Shown in pieces: positions 1 through 5,528 of a DNA stretch of 11,378 nt (position 1 is the first letter of the stretch; every line of letters begins with the position of its first letter). The position numbers and the translations under genes were made by a program. The notes under the pieces were generated by a model that made no database searches, was not told where the DNA came from, and saw only the letters and a program-made list of their open reading frames with translations. Source of the stretch: Rhodobacter sp. (lineage in GTDB: Bacteria > Pseudomonadota > Alphaproteobacteria > Rhodobacterales > Rhodobacteraceae); NCBI GenBank assembly GCA_013824055.1, contig PNNE01000332.1, positions 1-11,378 on the forward strand, read 5' to 3'.

Positions 1-359
1 TTGGCGGCAAAGGCCGCATTGCCCTCGAAGAAGGCATAGCAATGCGGGCCTTCGACCATGTCGACCCCCAGCCGGTCGCAGGCAGCCTTGAGCAGCCCAC
101 CCGTGCCGCAATCGGCATAGACCACGAACACCGTCTCGTAGGCCCCCCGTGCGGCAACGACGGCATCCTCGACCGCGGGGATGATCTTTTCGGGCCAGAG
201 ATGCAGCTTTGCCGGCAGGCATTGCAGATCCATGTGCGCCCAGCCGTTCGCCACCTTCAGCGCCAGGATCTCGTGCGCCAGCGCCCCGCAGGCGATCAGC
301 AGGATGCGGCCCGCATGGGCCGGAGGCAGCCCGGTCTCGGAAAGGGTGATGTCATCCAT
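1..359 (-). CDS. DUF1638 family protein, 3' end cut by window
   Basis: The minus-strand frame opens with ATG at 359 and stays open to the edge, giving 119 residues. It starts MDDITLSETGLPPAHAGRIL, followed by LLIACGALAHEILAL, a run on an aromatic helix (KLHLWPEKIIPAV), then VFVVYADCGTGGLL and GPHCYAFFEG. Conserved cysteines in IACGAL, ADCGTG and GPHCYAF are what I recognise as the DUF1638 pattern. In alphaproteobacteria this family sits beside B12-binding methyltransferase genes, as here, but its biochemical role is not established to my knowledge. The start lies 9 bases after the stop of the small membrane gene, and its ATG overlaps an out-of-frame TGA, so translation is probably coupled to the upstream genes. 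The Shine-Dalgarno is weak. The C-terminal part lies outside the window. Family call is fairly sure; function is unknown. Confidence 0.85.
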   Translation of the reverse strand, partial: MDDITLSETGLPPAHAGRILLIACGALAHEILALKVANGWAHMDLQCLPAKLHLWPEKIIPAVEDAVVAARGAYETVFVVYADCGTGGLLKAACDRLGVDMVEGPHCYAFFEGNAAFAA

Positions 360-368
360 CAGGCGGGC

Positions 369-527
369 CTAACGGCTGAGCCGGGTCCAGGTCAGGATCA
401 CGCTGGCCGACAGTGCGGCAAAGGCCAGGGCGGCGAAGGGCACCCCGGTCCAGAACGCAAGCCAGATGGTCAGTCCGGCCGCAACGATCACCAGCGCGAT
501 AAGTCCGAGGAAATGGGTCAAGGGCAT
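369..527 (-). CDS. Small two-helix membrane protein, 52 residues
   Basis: An open frame of 52 codons plus TAG runs from ATG at 527 to 369. It begins MPLTHFLGLIALVIVAAGLT and ends WTRLSR. Residues about 6-27 (LIALVIVAAGLTIWLAFWTG) and 29-46 (VPFAALAFAALSASVILTW) are strongly hydrophobic and separated by a short turn, so two membrane-spanning helices are predicted, with a basic C-terminus (TRLSR). A good Shine-Dalgarno, AGGGAG, lies 7 bases before the ATG. It sits between the corrinoid protein gene (75 bases upstream) and the DUF1638 gene (9 bases downstream) on the same strand, so it is probably co-transcribed. I do not recognise a family. It could anchor or assist a partner of the B12 protein, but that is inference. 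Support comes from the ribosome site, membrane topology and tight spacing rather than homology. Confidence 0.72.
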   Translation of the reverse strand: MPLTHFLGLIALVIVAAGLTIWLAFWTGVPFAALAFAALSASVILTWTRLSR

Positions 528-556
528 TCTGCGTCTCCCTGACTTTCAATCTGCGC

Positions 557-587
557 TTCGGGAGCGGCATAGACAACCCCTCCCGAA
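557..587 (-). terminator. Inverted repeat in the corrinoid-protein/small-protein gap
   Basis: TTCGGGAG (557-564) is the exact reverse complement of CTCCCGAA (580-587), with a 15-base loop. It follows the corrinoid-protein stop by about 16 bases on the minus strand. There is no T-run after the stem, so it may be a leaky terminator or an RNA-processing or stability hairpin that uncouples expression of the downstream genes, rather than a full stop. Confidence 0.4.
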
Positions 588-602
588 TCACAGAGGCGTG
601 CT

Positions 603-1301
603 TCAGCCGTTCGGCTGGTTGTGCTTGCGTGCGACGAACTGCTTGGCGGTTTCCACCGCCACGGCCGCATCGCGGCAATAGGCGTCGGCGCCGATGGCAC
701 GCCCGAACTCTTCGTTCAGCGGAGCCCCACCGACCAGCACGATATAGTCGTCGCGCAGGCCCTTTTCCTTCATCGTGTCGATCACGACCTTCATGTAGGG
801 CATCGTCGTCGTCAGCAGCGCGGACATGCCCAGAATGTCGGGCTTTTCGGATTCGAGCGCTTCGAGATACTTCTCGACCGAGTTGTTGATCCCCAGGTCC
901 TTCACCTCGAAACCCGCGCCCTCCATCATCATCGCGACAAGGTTCTTGCCGATGTCGTGGATGTCGCCCTTGACGGTGCCGATCACCATCTTGCCCATCC
1001 GCGGCGCGCCGGTTTCCACCAGCAGGGGCTTCAGGATGAACATCCCGGCCTTCATCGCATTGGCGGCCAGCAGCACCTCGGGGACGAACAGGATGCCATC
1101 GCGGAAGTCGGCGCCAACGATGGTCATGCCCGCCACCAGTGCCTTGGTCAGCACGTCGTAGGGGGTCCAGCCGCGCGCGATCAGGATGTTCACGCCTTCC
1201 TCGATCTCTTCCTTGAGACCGTCGTACAGGTCGTCATGCATCTGCAGCACAAGCTCGTCATCCGACAGTTCGGAAAGGATGATCTCGTCTTCGTCAGCCA
1301 T
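603..1301 (-). CDS. Corrinoid (B12-binding) methyltransferase protein, MetH/MtbC type
   Basis: The 232-residue protein has the two-part fold of cobalamin modules: an N-terminal helical cap (about residues 10-95, including LVAGMTIVGADFRDGILFVP and EVLLAANAMKAGM) and a Rossmann-type B12 domain (about 103-225). The cobalt-ligand motif DxHxxG is intact (DIHDIG, residues 113-118, His115). SxL is present (S160, L162) and so is the GG at 191-192 (VGGAPLN). The protein would shuttle a methyl group on cobalamin between partner methyltransferases. With a stand-alone homocysteine methyltransferase nearby, it fits the B12 subunit of a split methionine synthase; a methylamine-type corrinoid protein is the alternative. 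ATG at 1301 is preferred over an upstream in-frame ATG at 1370 because TTGGAG lies 8 bases before it and MADEDEIILSELSDDELVLQ is a natural N-terminus. It heads a minus-strand set with the small membrane and DUF1638 genes. Confidence 0.92.
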   Translation of the reverse strand: MADEDEIILSELSDDELVLQMHDDLYDGLKEEIEEGVNILIARGWTPYDVLTKALVAGMTIVGADFRDGILFVPEVLLAANAMKAGMFILKPLLVETGAPRMGKMVIGTVKGDIHDIGKNLVAMMMEGAGFEVKDLGINNSVEKYLEALESEKPDILGMSALLTTTMPYMKVVIDTMKEKGLRDDYIVLVGGAPLNEEFGRAIGADAYCRDAAVAVETAKQFVARKHNQPNG

Positions 1302-1431
1302 CGGGCGTGCTCCAAGCGGAAGGGTCTGGCACGGTGATGGTCGCAAACCGACACCGCCACTATGCGGCAAGCGACATACACCGGATGAAAGCCGACAGAA
1401 AGCCGTCGCGTGCTGGAAAGTTGTGGCGAAT

Positions 1432-1446
1432 GTTCCTCTTGTGTTC
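1432..1446 (+). promoter_or_regulatory. Putative LexA (SOS) box upstream of the radical SAM gene
   Basis: GTTC (1432-1435), seven bases CTCTTGT, GTTC (1443-1446): an exact match to GTTC-N7-GTTC, the direct-repeat LexA operator of alphaproteobacteria. The second half abuts CTATATT, where TATATT (1447-1452) is the best -10 candidate, so bound LexA would block the polymerase. TTGTGG (1421-1426) could be a -35 if the -10 is read as TTCTAT (1444-1449). The rest of the divergent gap 1302-1458 shows no other clear element; it also carries the corrinoid gene's ribosome site and presumably its promoter. Confidence 0.65.
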
Positions 1447-1458
1447 TATATTCCCCCG

Positions 1459-2544
1459 ATGTCCCGACGCGCAAGCATCCTGCCCGGCCAGCGCCTGCGC
1501 GCTCGGGGGGCCGACAGCAATCAGGCCGGCCGGTTCGAAGCGACCGACCGCGAAGCCTTCGACGACGGCTGGGATCTTGCCGAAGACGAACACCTGGTCG
1601 CCACCGAGGTCCGGCTGGAACGGCCTCGTTCGGCGCTGACGTTCAACCGCTCCCCGGATGTGCCCTTCGACCGTTCGATCAACCCTTATCGCGGCTGCGA
1701 ACACGGCTGCATCTACTGTTACGCCCGGCCGAGCCATGCCTTCCTGAACCTGTCGCCCGGCCTTGACTTCGAAACCCGGCTCATCGCCCGCCCCGGCATT
1801 GCCGATGTGCTGGAGGGCGAACTGCGCCGCCCGTCCTACAAGGTCGCCCCGGTCGCCATCGGCACCAATACCGACCCCTACCAGCCGATAGAGCGTGAGC
1901 ACGGGCTGATGCGCCAGGTGCTGCAGGTGCTGGCCGCCTTCCGTCACCCGGTCTGGATCACCACCCGCGGCACGACGATCGAACGCGACATCGACCTGAT
2001 CGCCGGGATGGCCGCTGACGGGCTCGCCTCGGTCTCGATCTCGGTCACCACGCTGGACGAGGGGCTGGCCCGGAAGATGGAACCCCGCGCGCCGGCGCCG
2101 AAACGCCGCCTGCAGATGATCCGGCGGCTGGCCGAGGCCGGAGTGCCGGTCCGCGTCCAGGTCTCGCCCCTGATCCCGGCGCTGACCGACCACGAGCTGG
2201 AGGCGGTGATGGAAGCGGGCCGCGACGCGGGGGCGCGGGCTGCGAACACGATCCCGCTGCGCCTGCCGCAAGAGGTCGCAGACCTGTTCCGCGACTGGCT
2301 GGCCGCGACCCTGCCCGACCGGGCCGAGCGGGTGATGGGCCGGGTGCGCCAGTTGCACGGCGGGCGCGACTATGATCCCGAATTCGGCAAGCGGATGCGG
2401 GGCGAAGGACCCTGGGCCGATCTGATCCACCTCAGGGCCGCCGTCGCGCGCAAGCGGCTCGGGCTGGAGGAAGGCCTGCCCGCCTTGCGCACCGACCTGT
2501 TTTCCCCGCCGCCGAAGGCGGGCGACCAGTTGTCGCTGTTCTGA
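1459..2544 (+). CDS. PA0069-family radical SAM protein (SplB-like)
   Basis: The 361-residue protein carries the radical SAM iron-sulfur motif C80-x3-C84-x2-C87 in the context INPYRGCEHGCIYCYARP, which with SHAFLNLSPGLDFETRL is typical of the PA0069 branch of COG1533, named for its resemblance to spore photoproduct lyase. The TIM-barrel core follows: GTNTDPYQPIE, ITTRGTTIERDIDLI, SVTTLDEGLARKMEPRAP, PVRVQVSPLIPALTD. The reaction of this subfamily is not known; a DNA-lesion or other radical modification role is suggested by name and by the apparent SOS box. ATG at 1459 is chosen because it begins just 7 bases after the likely -10 and the codons upstream do not resemble the family. No Shine-Dalgarno precedes it, so the mRNA may be leaderless. 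Neighbours on both sides are on the opposite strand, so it is a single-gene unit. Confidence 0.9.
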   Translation: MSRRASILPGQRLRARGADSNQAGRFEATDREAFDDGWDLAEDEHLVATEVRLERPRSALTFNRSPDVPFDRSINPYRGCEHGCIYCYARPSHAFLNLSPGLDFETRLIARPGIADVLEGELRRPSYKVAPVAIGTNTDPYQPIEREHGLMRQVLQVLAAFRHPVWITTRGTTIERDIDLIAGMAADGLASVSISVTTLDEGLARKMEPRAPAPKRRLQMIRRLAEAGVPVRVQVSPLIPALTDHELEAVMEAGRDAGARAANTIPLRLPQEVADLFRDWLAATLPDRAERVMGRVRQLHGGRDYDPEFGKRMRGEGPWADLIHLRAAVARKRLGLEEGLPALRTDLFSPPPKAGDQLSLF

Positions 2545-2561
2545 CCGGCTTCCACCGGGGC

Positions 2562-2606
2562 CAAATCTTTTCGAAAAGATTTGTCAAAATCCTTCGAAGG
2601 ATTTTG
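2562..2606. terminator. Twin 22-bp palindromes, bidirectional terminator
   Basis: Two perfect 22-bp palindromes stand one base apart: 2562-2583 (core AATCTTTTCGAAAAGATT) and 2585-2606 (core AAATCCTTCGAAGGATTT). Both are centred on TTCGAA and flanked by CAAA/TTTG. Each would fold into a strong hairpin whose 3' arm ends in a T-rich stretch on either strand, placed between the convergent stops of the radical SAM gene (2544) and bmt (2638). A shared bidirectional terminator is the simplest reading; similar elements may be dispersed in the genome. Confidence 0.75.
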
Positions 2607-2637
2607 CCTTCCGCCCCTACGGTTCCGCCCCGACGGA

Positions 2638-3651
2638 TCAGCCCCGACGGCCGCGCCGTTCGCGCCGGCCAGCGCCCGCATCATCCCCGGTCCCGTCCGA
2701 AGCCGAGGAGAACCCGCCGAGTTTCGCCTGGATCACCTCCAGCGAGGGGCGGTTGCCCTTGGGGCGGCTTTCCAGCGCGACCCGCATCGCGCGCAGGTGT
2801 TCCGGCATCGTGCCGCAGCAGCCGCCGATGATCCTGACGCCGGCATCCCGCGCCAGCACCGCGTATTCCGCCATCAGCTCCGGCGTCCCGTCATAGTGGA
2901 TATGGCCGTCGTGGTATTTCGGTATCCCGGCGTTGCCCTTGGCGATGATCGGGCGTTCGGTCCCCGTCGCCGCAAAGCCCAGCACCGTCCGCATCAGGTC
3001 CGAGGCGCCCACCCCGCAGTTCGCGCCAAAGGCGATGGGCGGGTTCACCAGCCGCTCGACCATGTCGGCCATCGTGGCCGAGGTCGTGCCCATCATCGTC
3101 CGCCCCGCGGTGTCAAAGCTCATCGTGCCGCACCAGGGCATGTCAGCCCGCAGGGCCGCGTCCGCCGCCGCGCGGTATTCCTCGGGGGCCGAGATCGTCT
3201 CGATCCAGAGCACATCGGCGCCGCCCTCTTTCAGCGCCTCGGCCTGTTCGTGGAACATCTCGACTGCCAGCGCATGGGTCAGCGTGCCCATCGGCTCGAA
3301 GATTTCGCCCGTCGGCCCGATCGAGCCCGCCACCACGACTGCCCGGCCCGCCTTGTCGGCGATCTCGCGCCCCAGTTCGGCGCCCGCCCGGTTCAACTCG
3401 CGCACCCGGCCCTGCGCCTGGTGCAGCTTCAACCGCGAGGCGTTGCCGCCGAAGGTGTTGGTCAGGAACAGGTCCGATCCTGCCGCCACGGCGTCGCCGT
3501 AGAGTTTCAGGATGTTCTGCGGCTGCTCGACGTTCCAGAACTCCGGCGGTTCGCCCGACGACAGGCCCATGTTGAACAGGTTCGTCCCCGTCGCCCCATC
3601 GGCCATCAGCCAGTCGCGCGTCTCAAGCATCCGGGTCAGGGCATCGGTCAT
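2638..3651 (-). CDS. bmt: Homocysteine S-methyltransferase family protein (Bmt)
   Basis: The 337-residue protein is a full homocysteine-methyltransferase barrel. It has DGATGTNL (18-25), LTNTFGGN (63-70), GSIGPTGEIFEP (109-120), the first zinc cysteine in GANCGVG (C212), and the paired zinc cysteines in IIGGCCGT (C278, C279). It transfers a methyl group to homocysteine to make methionine. In Rhodobacterales it is usually named betaine-homocysteine methyltransferase, but as the bare Hcy domain lying near a B12 protein it may instead be the homocysteine part of a split cobalamin-dependent methionine synthase. ATG at 3651 has AAGGAA 8 bases upstream. The last 25 or so residues (SSASDGTGDDAGAGRRERRG) are a disordered basic tail. 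A possible -10 (GATAAT, 3723-3718 on the minus strand) lies about 67 bases before the start, without a convincing -35. It converges with the radical SAM gene. Confidence 0.88.
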   Translation of the reverse strand: MTDALTRMLETRDWLMADGATGTNLFNMGLSSGEPPEFWNVEQPQNILKLYGDAVAAGSDLFLTNTFGGNASRLKLHQAQGRVRELNRAGAELGREIADKAGRAVVVAGSIGPTGEIFEPMGTLTHALAVEMFHEQAEALKEGGADVLWIETISAPEEYRAAADAALRADMPWCGTMSFDTAGRTMMGTTSATMADMVERLVNPPIAFGANCGVGASDLMRTVLGFAATGTERPIIAKGNAGIPKYHDGHIHYDGTPELMAEYAVLARDAGVRIIGGCCGTMPEHLRAMRVALESRPKGNRPSLEVIQAKLGGFSSASDGTGDDAGAGRRERRGRRG

Positions 3652-3777
3652 CGTGGCGTTCCTTCAGGCAGGCCTATCCCCTCCCCTCTGCCACGGGTTG
3701 CGGCCGGAGGCAATTTCATTATCCGCAAGTCGTGTGGCGTTCGGCCGCATCTCGGTCCGCTTGGCAGCCGGCCAGCT

Positions 3778-3803
3778 CAAATCCGGGGCCCAAATCCGGG
3801 GCC
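3778..3803. repeat. 13-bp tandem duplication in the bmt upstream region
   Basis: CAAATCCGGGGCC occurs twice head to tail (3778-3790, 3791-3803), followed by CAAA as if a third copy began. It lies in the 292-base gap between bmt and the DUF1476 gene. Apart from this, the DUF1476 terminator and the bmt ribosome site, I see nothing firm in that gap; no riboswitch consensus is evident. It could be a replication-slippage product or a pair of operator half-sites. Confidence 0.6.
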
Positions 3804-3892
3804 AAAGGCGCTTGCACCCGGCCCATTGTGCATCCGCAGGACAAAGGTGCCGAACAGGCATGGCGATCCGGTCAACCTGTCCACTGCGCAAC

Positions 3893-3924
3893 GAAAAAGC
3901 GCGGCCCCGGTGCGGGACCGCGCT
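3893..3924 (-). terminator. Rho-independent terminator of the DUF1476 gene
   Basis: Read on the minus strand, a stem AGCGCGG/CCGCGCT (outer arms 3918-3924 and 3898-3904) with an inner CCC/GGG extension is followed by a run of T (complement of AAAAA, 3893-3897). It begins about 20 bases after the DUF1476 stop at 3944, a canonical intrinsic terminator. Confidence 0.8.
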
Positions 3925-3943
3925 GTTCCGGTCGGTCAACCGA

Positions 3944-4258
3944 TCAGATCTCGGACATCAGCTGCGCCTTTGCGACGGGCAGCAGCTCGCGCATCTTGGC
4001 GCGCACCTGGTCCGAGCTGGCCTTGCCGGCAAGGTCGGCCACGACCTTGCGGACCACATCCTCGTCGCCCGCTTCCTCGAAGTCAGAGCTGACCACTTCC
4101 AGCGCATAGGCGGCTGCCTCGTCAGCCGACTTGCCCATCAGGTCTGCGGCCCAAAGCCCGAGCAGCTTGTTGCGCCGCGCCTCGGCCCGGAACTGCATCT
4201 CGCTGTCATGGGCGAACTTGGCCTCGAAGGCATTCTCGCGGTCGTCGAACGTGGTCAT
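3944..4258 (-). CDS. DUF1476 protein, zeta-type F1Fo-ATPase inhibitor
   Basis: The 104-residue protein begins MTTFDDRENAFEAKFAHDSE and continues AEARRNKLLGLWAADLMG, then a helical C-terminal domain ending LLPVAKAQLMSEI. Length and sequence match DUF1476, which in Paracoccus denitrificans is the zeta subunit: it binds F1-ATPase through its N-terminal segment and blocks ATP hydrolysis. It is soluble, cytoplasmic and almost wholly helical. ATG at 4258 is supported by GGGGGAG immediately upstream and by the conserved MTTFDDRE start; the longer open frame upstream lacks homology and runs into the divergent promoter region. It has its own promoter (4290-4318) and terminator (3893-3924), so it is a single-gene unit, divergent from purC. 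Family is certain; the inhibitor role is transferred from Paracoccus and may be weaker in other genera. Confidence 0.93.
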   Translation of the reverse strand: MTTFDDRENAFEAKFAHDSEMQFRAEARRNKLLGLWAADLMGKSADEAAAYALEVVSSDFEEAGDEDVVRKVVADLAGKASSDQVRAKMRELLPVAKAQLMSEI

Positions 4259-4289
4259 GGGCTCCCCCGGAGGTGCTGATGTTTCCAAC

Positions 4290-4318
4290 CATATGCCCAT
4301 CCGCATCCAACACCGCAA
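4290..4318 (-). promoter_or_regulatory. Putative sigma-70 promoter of the DUF1476 gene
   Basis: On the minus strand TTGCGG (4318-4313), a 17-base spacer, then CATATG (4295-4290), giving a start near 4283 and a leader of about 25 bases ahead of ATG 4258. The -35 resembles the alphaproteobacterial TTGCGG/TTGACG class and the spacing is ideal; the -10 is only partial. Confidence 0.5.
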
Positions 4319-4349
4319 GCCCCCCGGTCGCCGCCCCGGCCCTCGCGCC

Positions 4350-4379
4350 TTGCGAGTGTGGTCCCCTTGGACTATAGCC
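4350..4379 (+). promoter_or_regulatory. Putative sigma-70 promoter of purC-purS
   Basis: TTGCGA (4350-4355) and TATAGC (4374-4379), 18 bases apart; reading the -10 as CTATAG (4372-4377) gives 16. Transcription would begin near 4386, leaving a leader of about 50 bases before purC. It lies about 30 bases from, and opposite to, the DUF1476 promoter. No purine operator motif is recognisable. Confidence 0.55.
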
Positions 4380-4435
4380 CAAGGAAAGCGGCTTGAAGGC
4401 ATCCCCTGTCTCCGCCCCCCCTGATCGAGTGAAGC

Positions 4436-5188
4436 ATGGCACGGCGCAAGAAGGTCTACGAAGGCAAGGCCAAGATCCTGTACGAAGGACCCGAGCCGGG
4501 CACGCTGATCCAGTATTTCAAGGACGACGACGCGCCGTCCGTCGCGGCCCCCGCCACGCGCGAGGGCAAGGGCGTGCTGAACAACCGGCTGTCGGAATTC
4601 TTCATGGCGGGCCTCAACCAGATCGGGGTGCCGACCCATTTCATCCGCCGCATCAACATGCGCGAGCAACTGGTGCGGATGGCCGAGATCATCCCGCTGG
4701 AAGTGGTGGTGCGCAACTTCTCGGCCGGCCCGATGACCACGCGCCTGGGCATCCCCGAGGGCACGCAGCTGCCGCGCCCGATCGTCGAATACTACTACAA
4801 GGACGACAAGCTGCAGTCCCCCCTGGTGGCCGAGGAGCACATCGTCGCCTTCGGCTGGGCCAACCAGCAGGACCTGGACGACATCGTCGCGCTGTCCTTG
4901 CGGGTGAATGATTTCCTGTCGGGCGTGATGATGGGTGTCGGCATCCGGCTTGCGGATTTCCGGATCGAGGTTGGCCGGATCTGGGAAGGCGACTTCATGC
5001 GCCTGATCGTGGCGGACGAGATCAGCCCCGACAGCTGCCGCCTGTGGGACATGCGCCAGCCCGAACGCCCCGACGGCACGATCCCGGACCCGCAGCCGAT
5101 GAACGACGTCTACACCGAGCTTGCCCGGCGGCTGGGCGTCCTGCCCACGAACATCACCCACACGACGAAGCCGACGCTGATCAACTGA
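4436..5188 (+). CDS. purC: SAICAR synthase (phosphoribosylaminoimidazole-succinocarboxamide synthase)
   Basis: The 250-residue enzyme joins aspartate to CAIR using ATP to make SAICAR, the eighth step of IMP synthesis, in the cytoplasm. Hallmarks are the N-terminal KVYEGKAKILYE (6-17), the nucleotide-binding VVVRNFSAG (90-98) and the signature ADEISPDSCRLWD (193-205). The C-terminal NDVYTELARRLGVLPTNITH is also as expected. Length is a little above the 237 residues of the E. coli enzyme, normal for alphaproteobacteria. ATG at 4436 gives the conserved start; the ribosome site (GAG, 9 bases upstream) is modest. It is followed after 61 bases by purS on the same strand, the usual PurL-complex partner, so the two form an operon driven from 4350-4379. 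Confidence 0.97.
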   Translation: MARRKKVYEGKAKILYEGPEPGTLIQYFKDDDAPSVAAPATREGKGVLNNRLSEFFMAGLNQIGVPTHFIRRINMREQLVRMAEIIPLEVVVRNFSAGPMTTRLGIPEGTQLPRPIVEYYYKDDKLQSPLVAEEHIVAFGWANQQDLDDIVALSLRVNDFLSGVMMGVGIRLADFRIEVGRIWEGDFMRLIVADEISPDSCRLWDMRQPERPDGTIPDPQPMNDVYTELARRLGVLPTNITHTTKPTLIN

Positions 5189-5195
5189 CCGGCTT

Positions 5196-5230
5196 GTCGC
5201 CCGCCCGACCCTTCGCTAAGGACGGGCGAC
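5196..5230 (+). other. Nested hairpin in the purC-purS gap
   Basis: GTCGCCCG (5196-5203) pairs exactly with CGGGCGAC (5223-5230), and inside the loop CCTT (5210-5213) pairs with AAGG (5218-5221). There is no T-run, so it is more likely an mRNA stability or processing structure than a terminator. It ends 10 bases before the strong purS ribosome site GGAGG. Confidence 0.45.
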
Positions 5231-5249
5231 TGCAACTCTGGAGGTCCCG

Positions 5250-5489
5250 ATGAAAGCCCGCGTCACCGTCATGCTGAAGACCGGCGTCCTTGACCCGCAG
5301 GGCGAGGCCGTGCGCCACGCCCTTGGCTCGCTCGGCTTCCAGGGCGTGACCGGAGTGCGGCAGGGCAAGGTGATCGAACTGGACCTGGCCGAGACCGACC
5401 GCGCCCGCGCCGAGGCCGACGTCAAGGCGATGTGCGACAAGCTGCTCGCCAACACCGTGATCGAAAGCTACCGGGTCGAGCTTCTCTGA
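5250..5489 (+). CDS. purS: Phosphoribosylformylglycinamidine synthase subunit PurS
   Basis: The 79-residue protein begins MKARVTVMLKTGVLDPQGEA and contains LGFQGVTGVRQGKVIELDL and a C-terminal helix-strand ending NTVIESYRVELL, all typical of PurS. It is the small dimeric subunit that bridges the PurL synthetase and the PurQ glutaminase in the three-part FGAM synthase, which converts FGAR to FGAM with glutamine and ATP. ATG at 5250 is set by GGAGG 8 bases upstream. It follows purC. In many alphaproteobacteria purQ comes directly after purS; here a terminator-like hairpin (5498-5518) and the convergent P450 gene follow instead, so purQ and purL must lie elsewhere. Confidence 0.95.
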   Translation: MKARVTVMLKTGVLDPQGEAVRHALGSLGFQGVTGVRQGKVIELDLAETDRARAEADVKAMCDKLLANTVIESYRVELL

Positions 5490-5497
5490 CGATCTTC

Positions 5498-5518
5498 GGG
5501 TGGGCGCATCGCCCACCC
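5498..5518. terminator. Hairpin between convergent purS and P450
   Basis: GGGTGGGCG (5498-5506), loop CAT, CGCCCACCC (5510-5518): a 9-bp perfect GC-rich stem 9 bases after the purS stop and 11 bases before the P450 stop on the other strand. There is no T-run, but position and symmetry suggest bidirectional termination. Stems of the type GGGTGGGC/GCCCACCC are common dispersed repeats in bacteria. Confidence 0.6.
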
Positions 5519-5528
5519 TACGCGGGCC

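Noticed and set aside
1302..1458. Cobalamin riboswitch before the corrinoid-protein gene
   Set aside because: The gap is short and divergent, and no B12-box or other aptamer core is found in the right orientation; a GCCACT string on the opposite strand is not enough.
3652..3890. SAM or SAH riboswitch upstream of bmt
   Set aside because: I looked for conserved aptamer segments on the minus strand and saw none; a covariance-model search would settle it.
3664..3939. Minus-strand 91-codon frame between DUF1476 and bmt
   Set aside because: It spans the DUF1476 terminator and the 13-bp tandem repeat, has no ribosome site that I can see and no recognisable family; composition looks like chance.
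2581..4092. Long plus-strand open frame of 503 codons across bmt and beyond
   Set aside because: It lies opposite bmt, runs through the twin palindromes and the DUF1476 terminator, and its translation is Arg/His/Pro-rich with no domain pattern, as expected for the antisense of a GC-rich gene.
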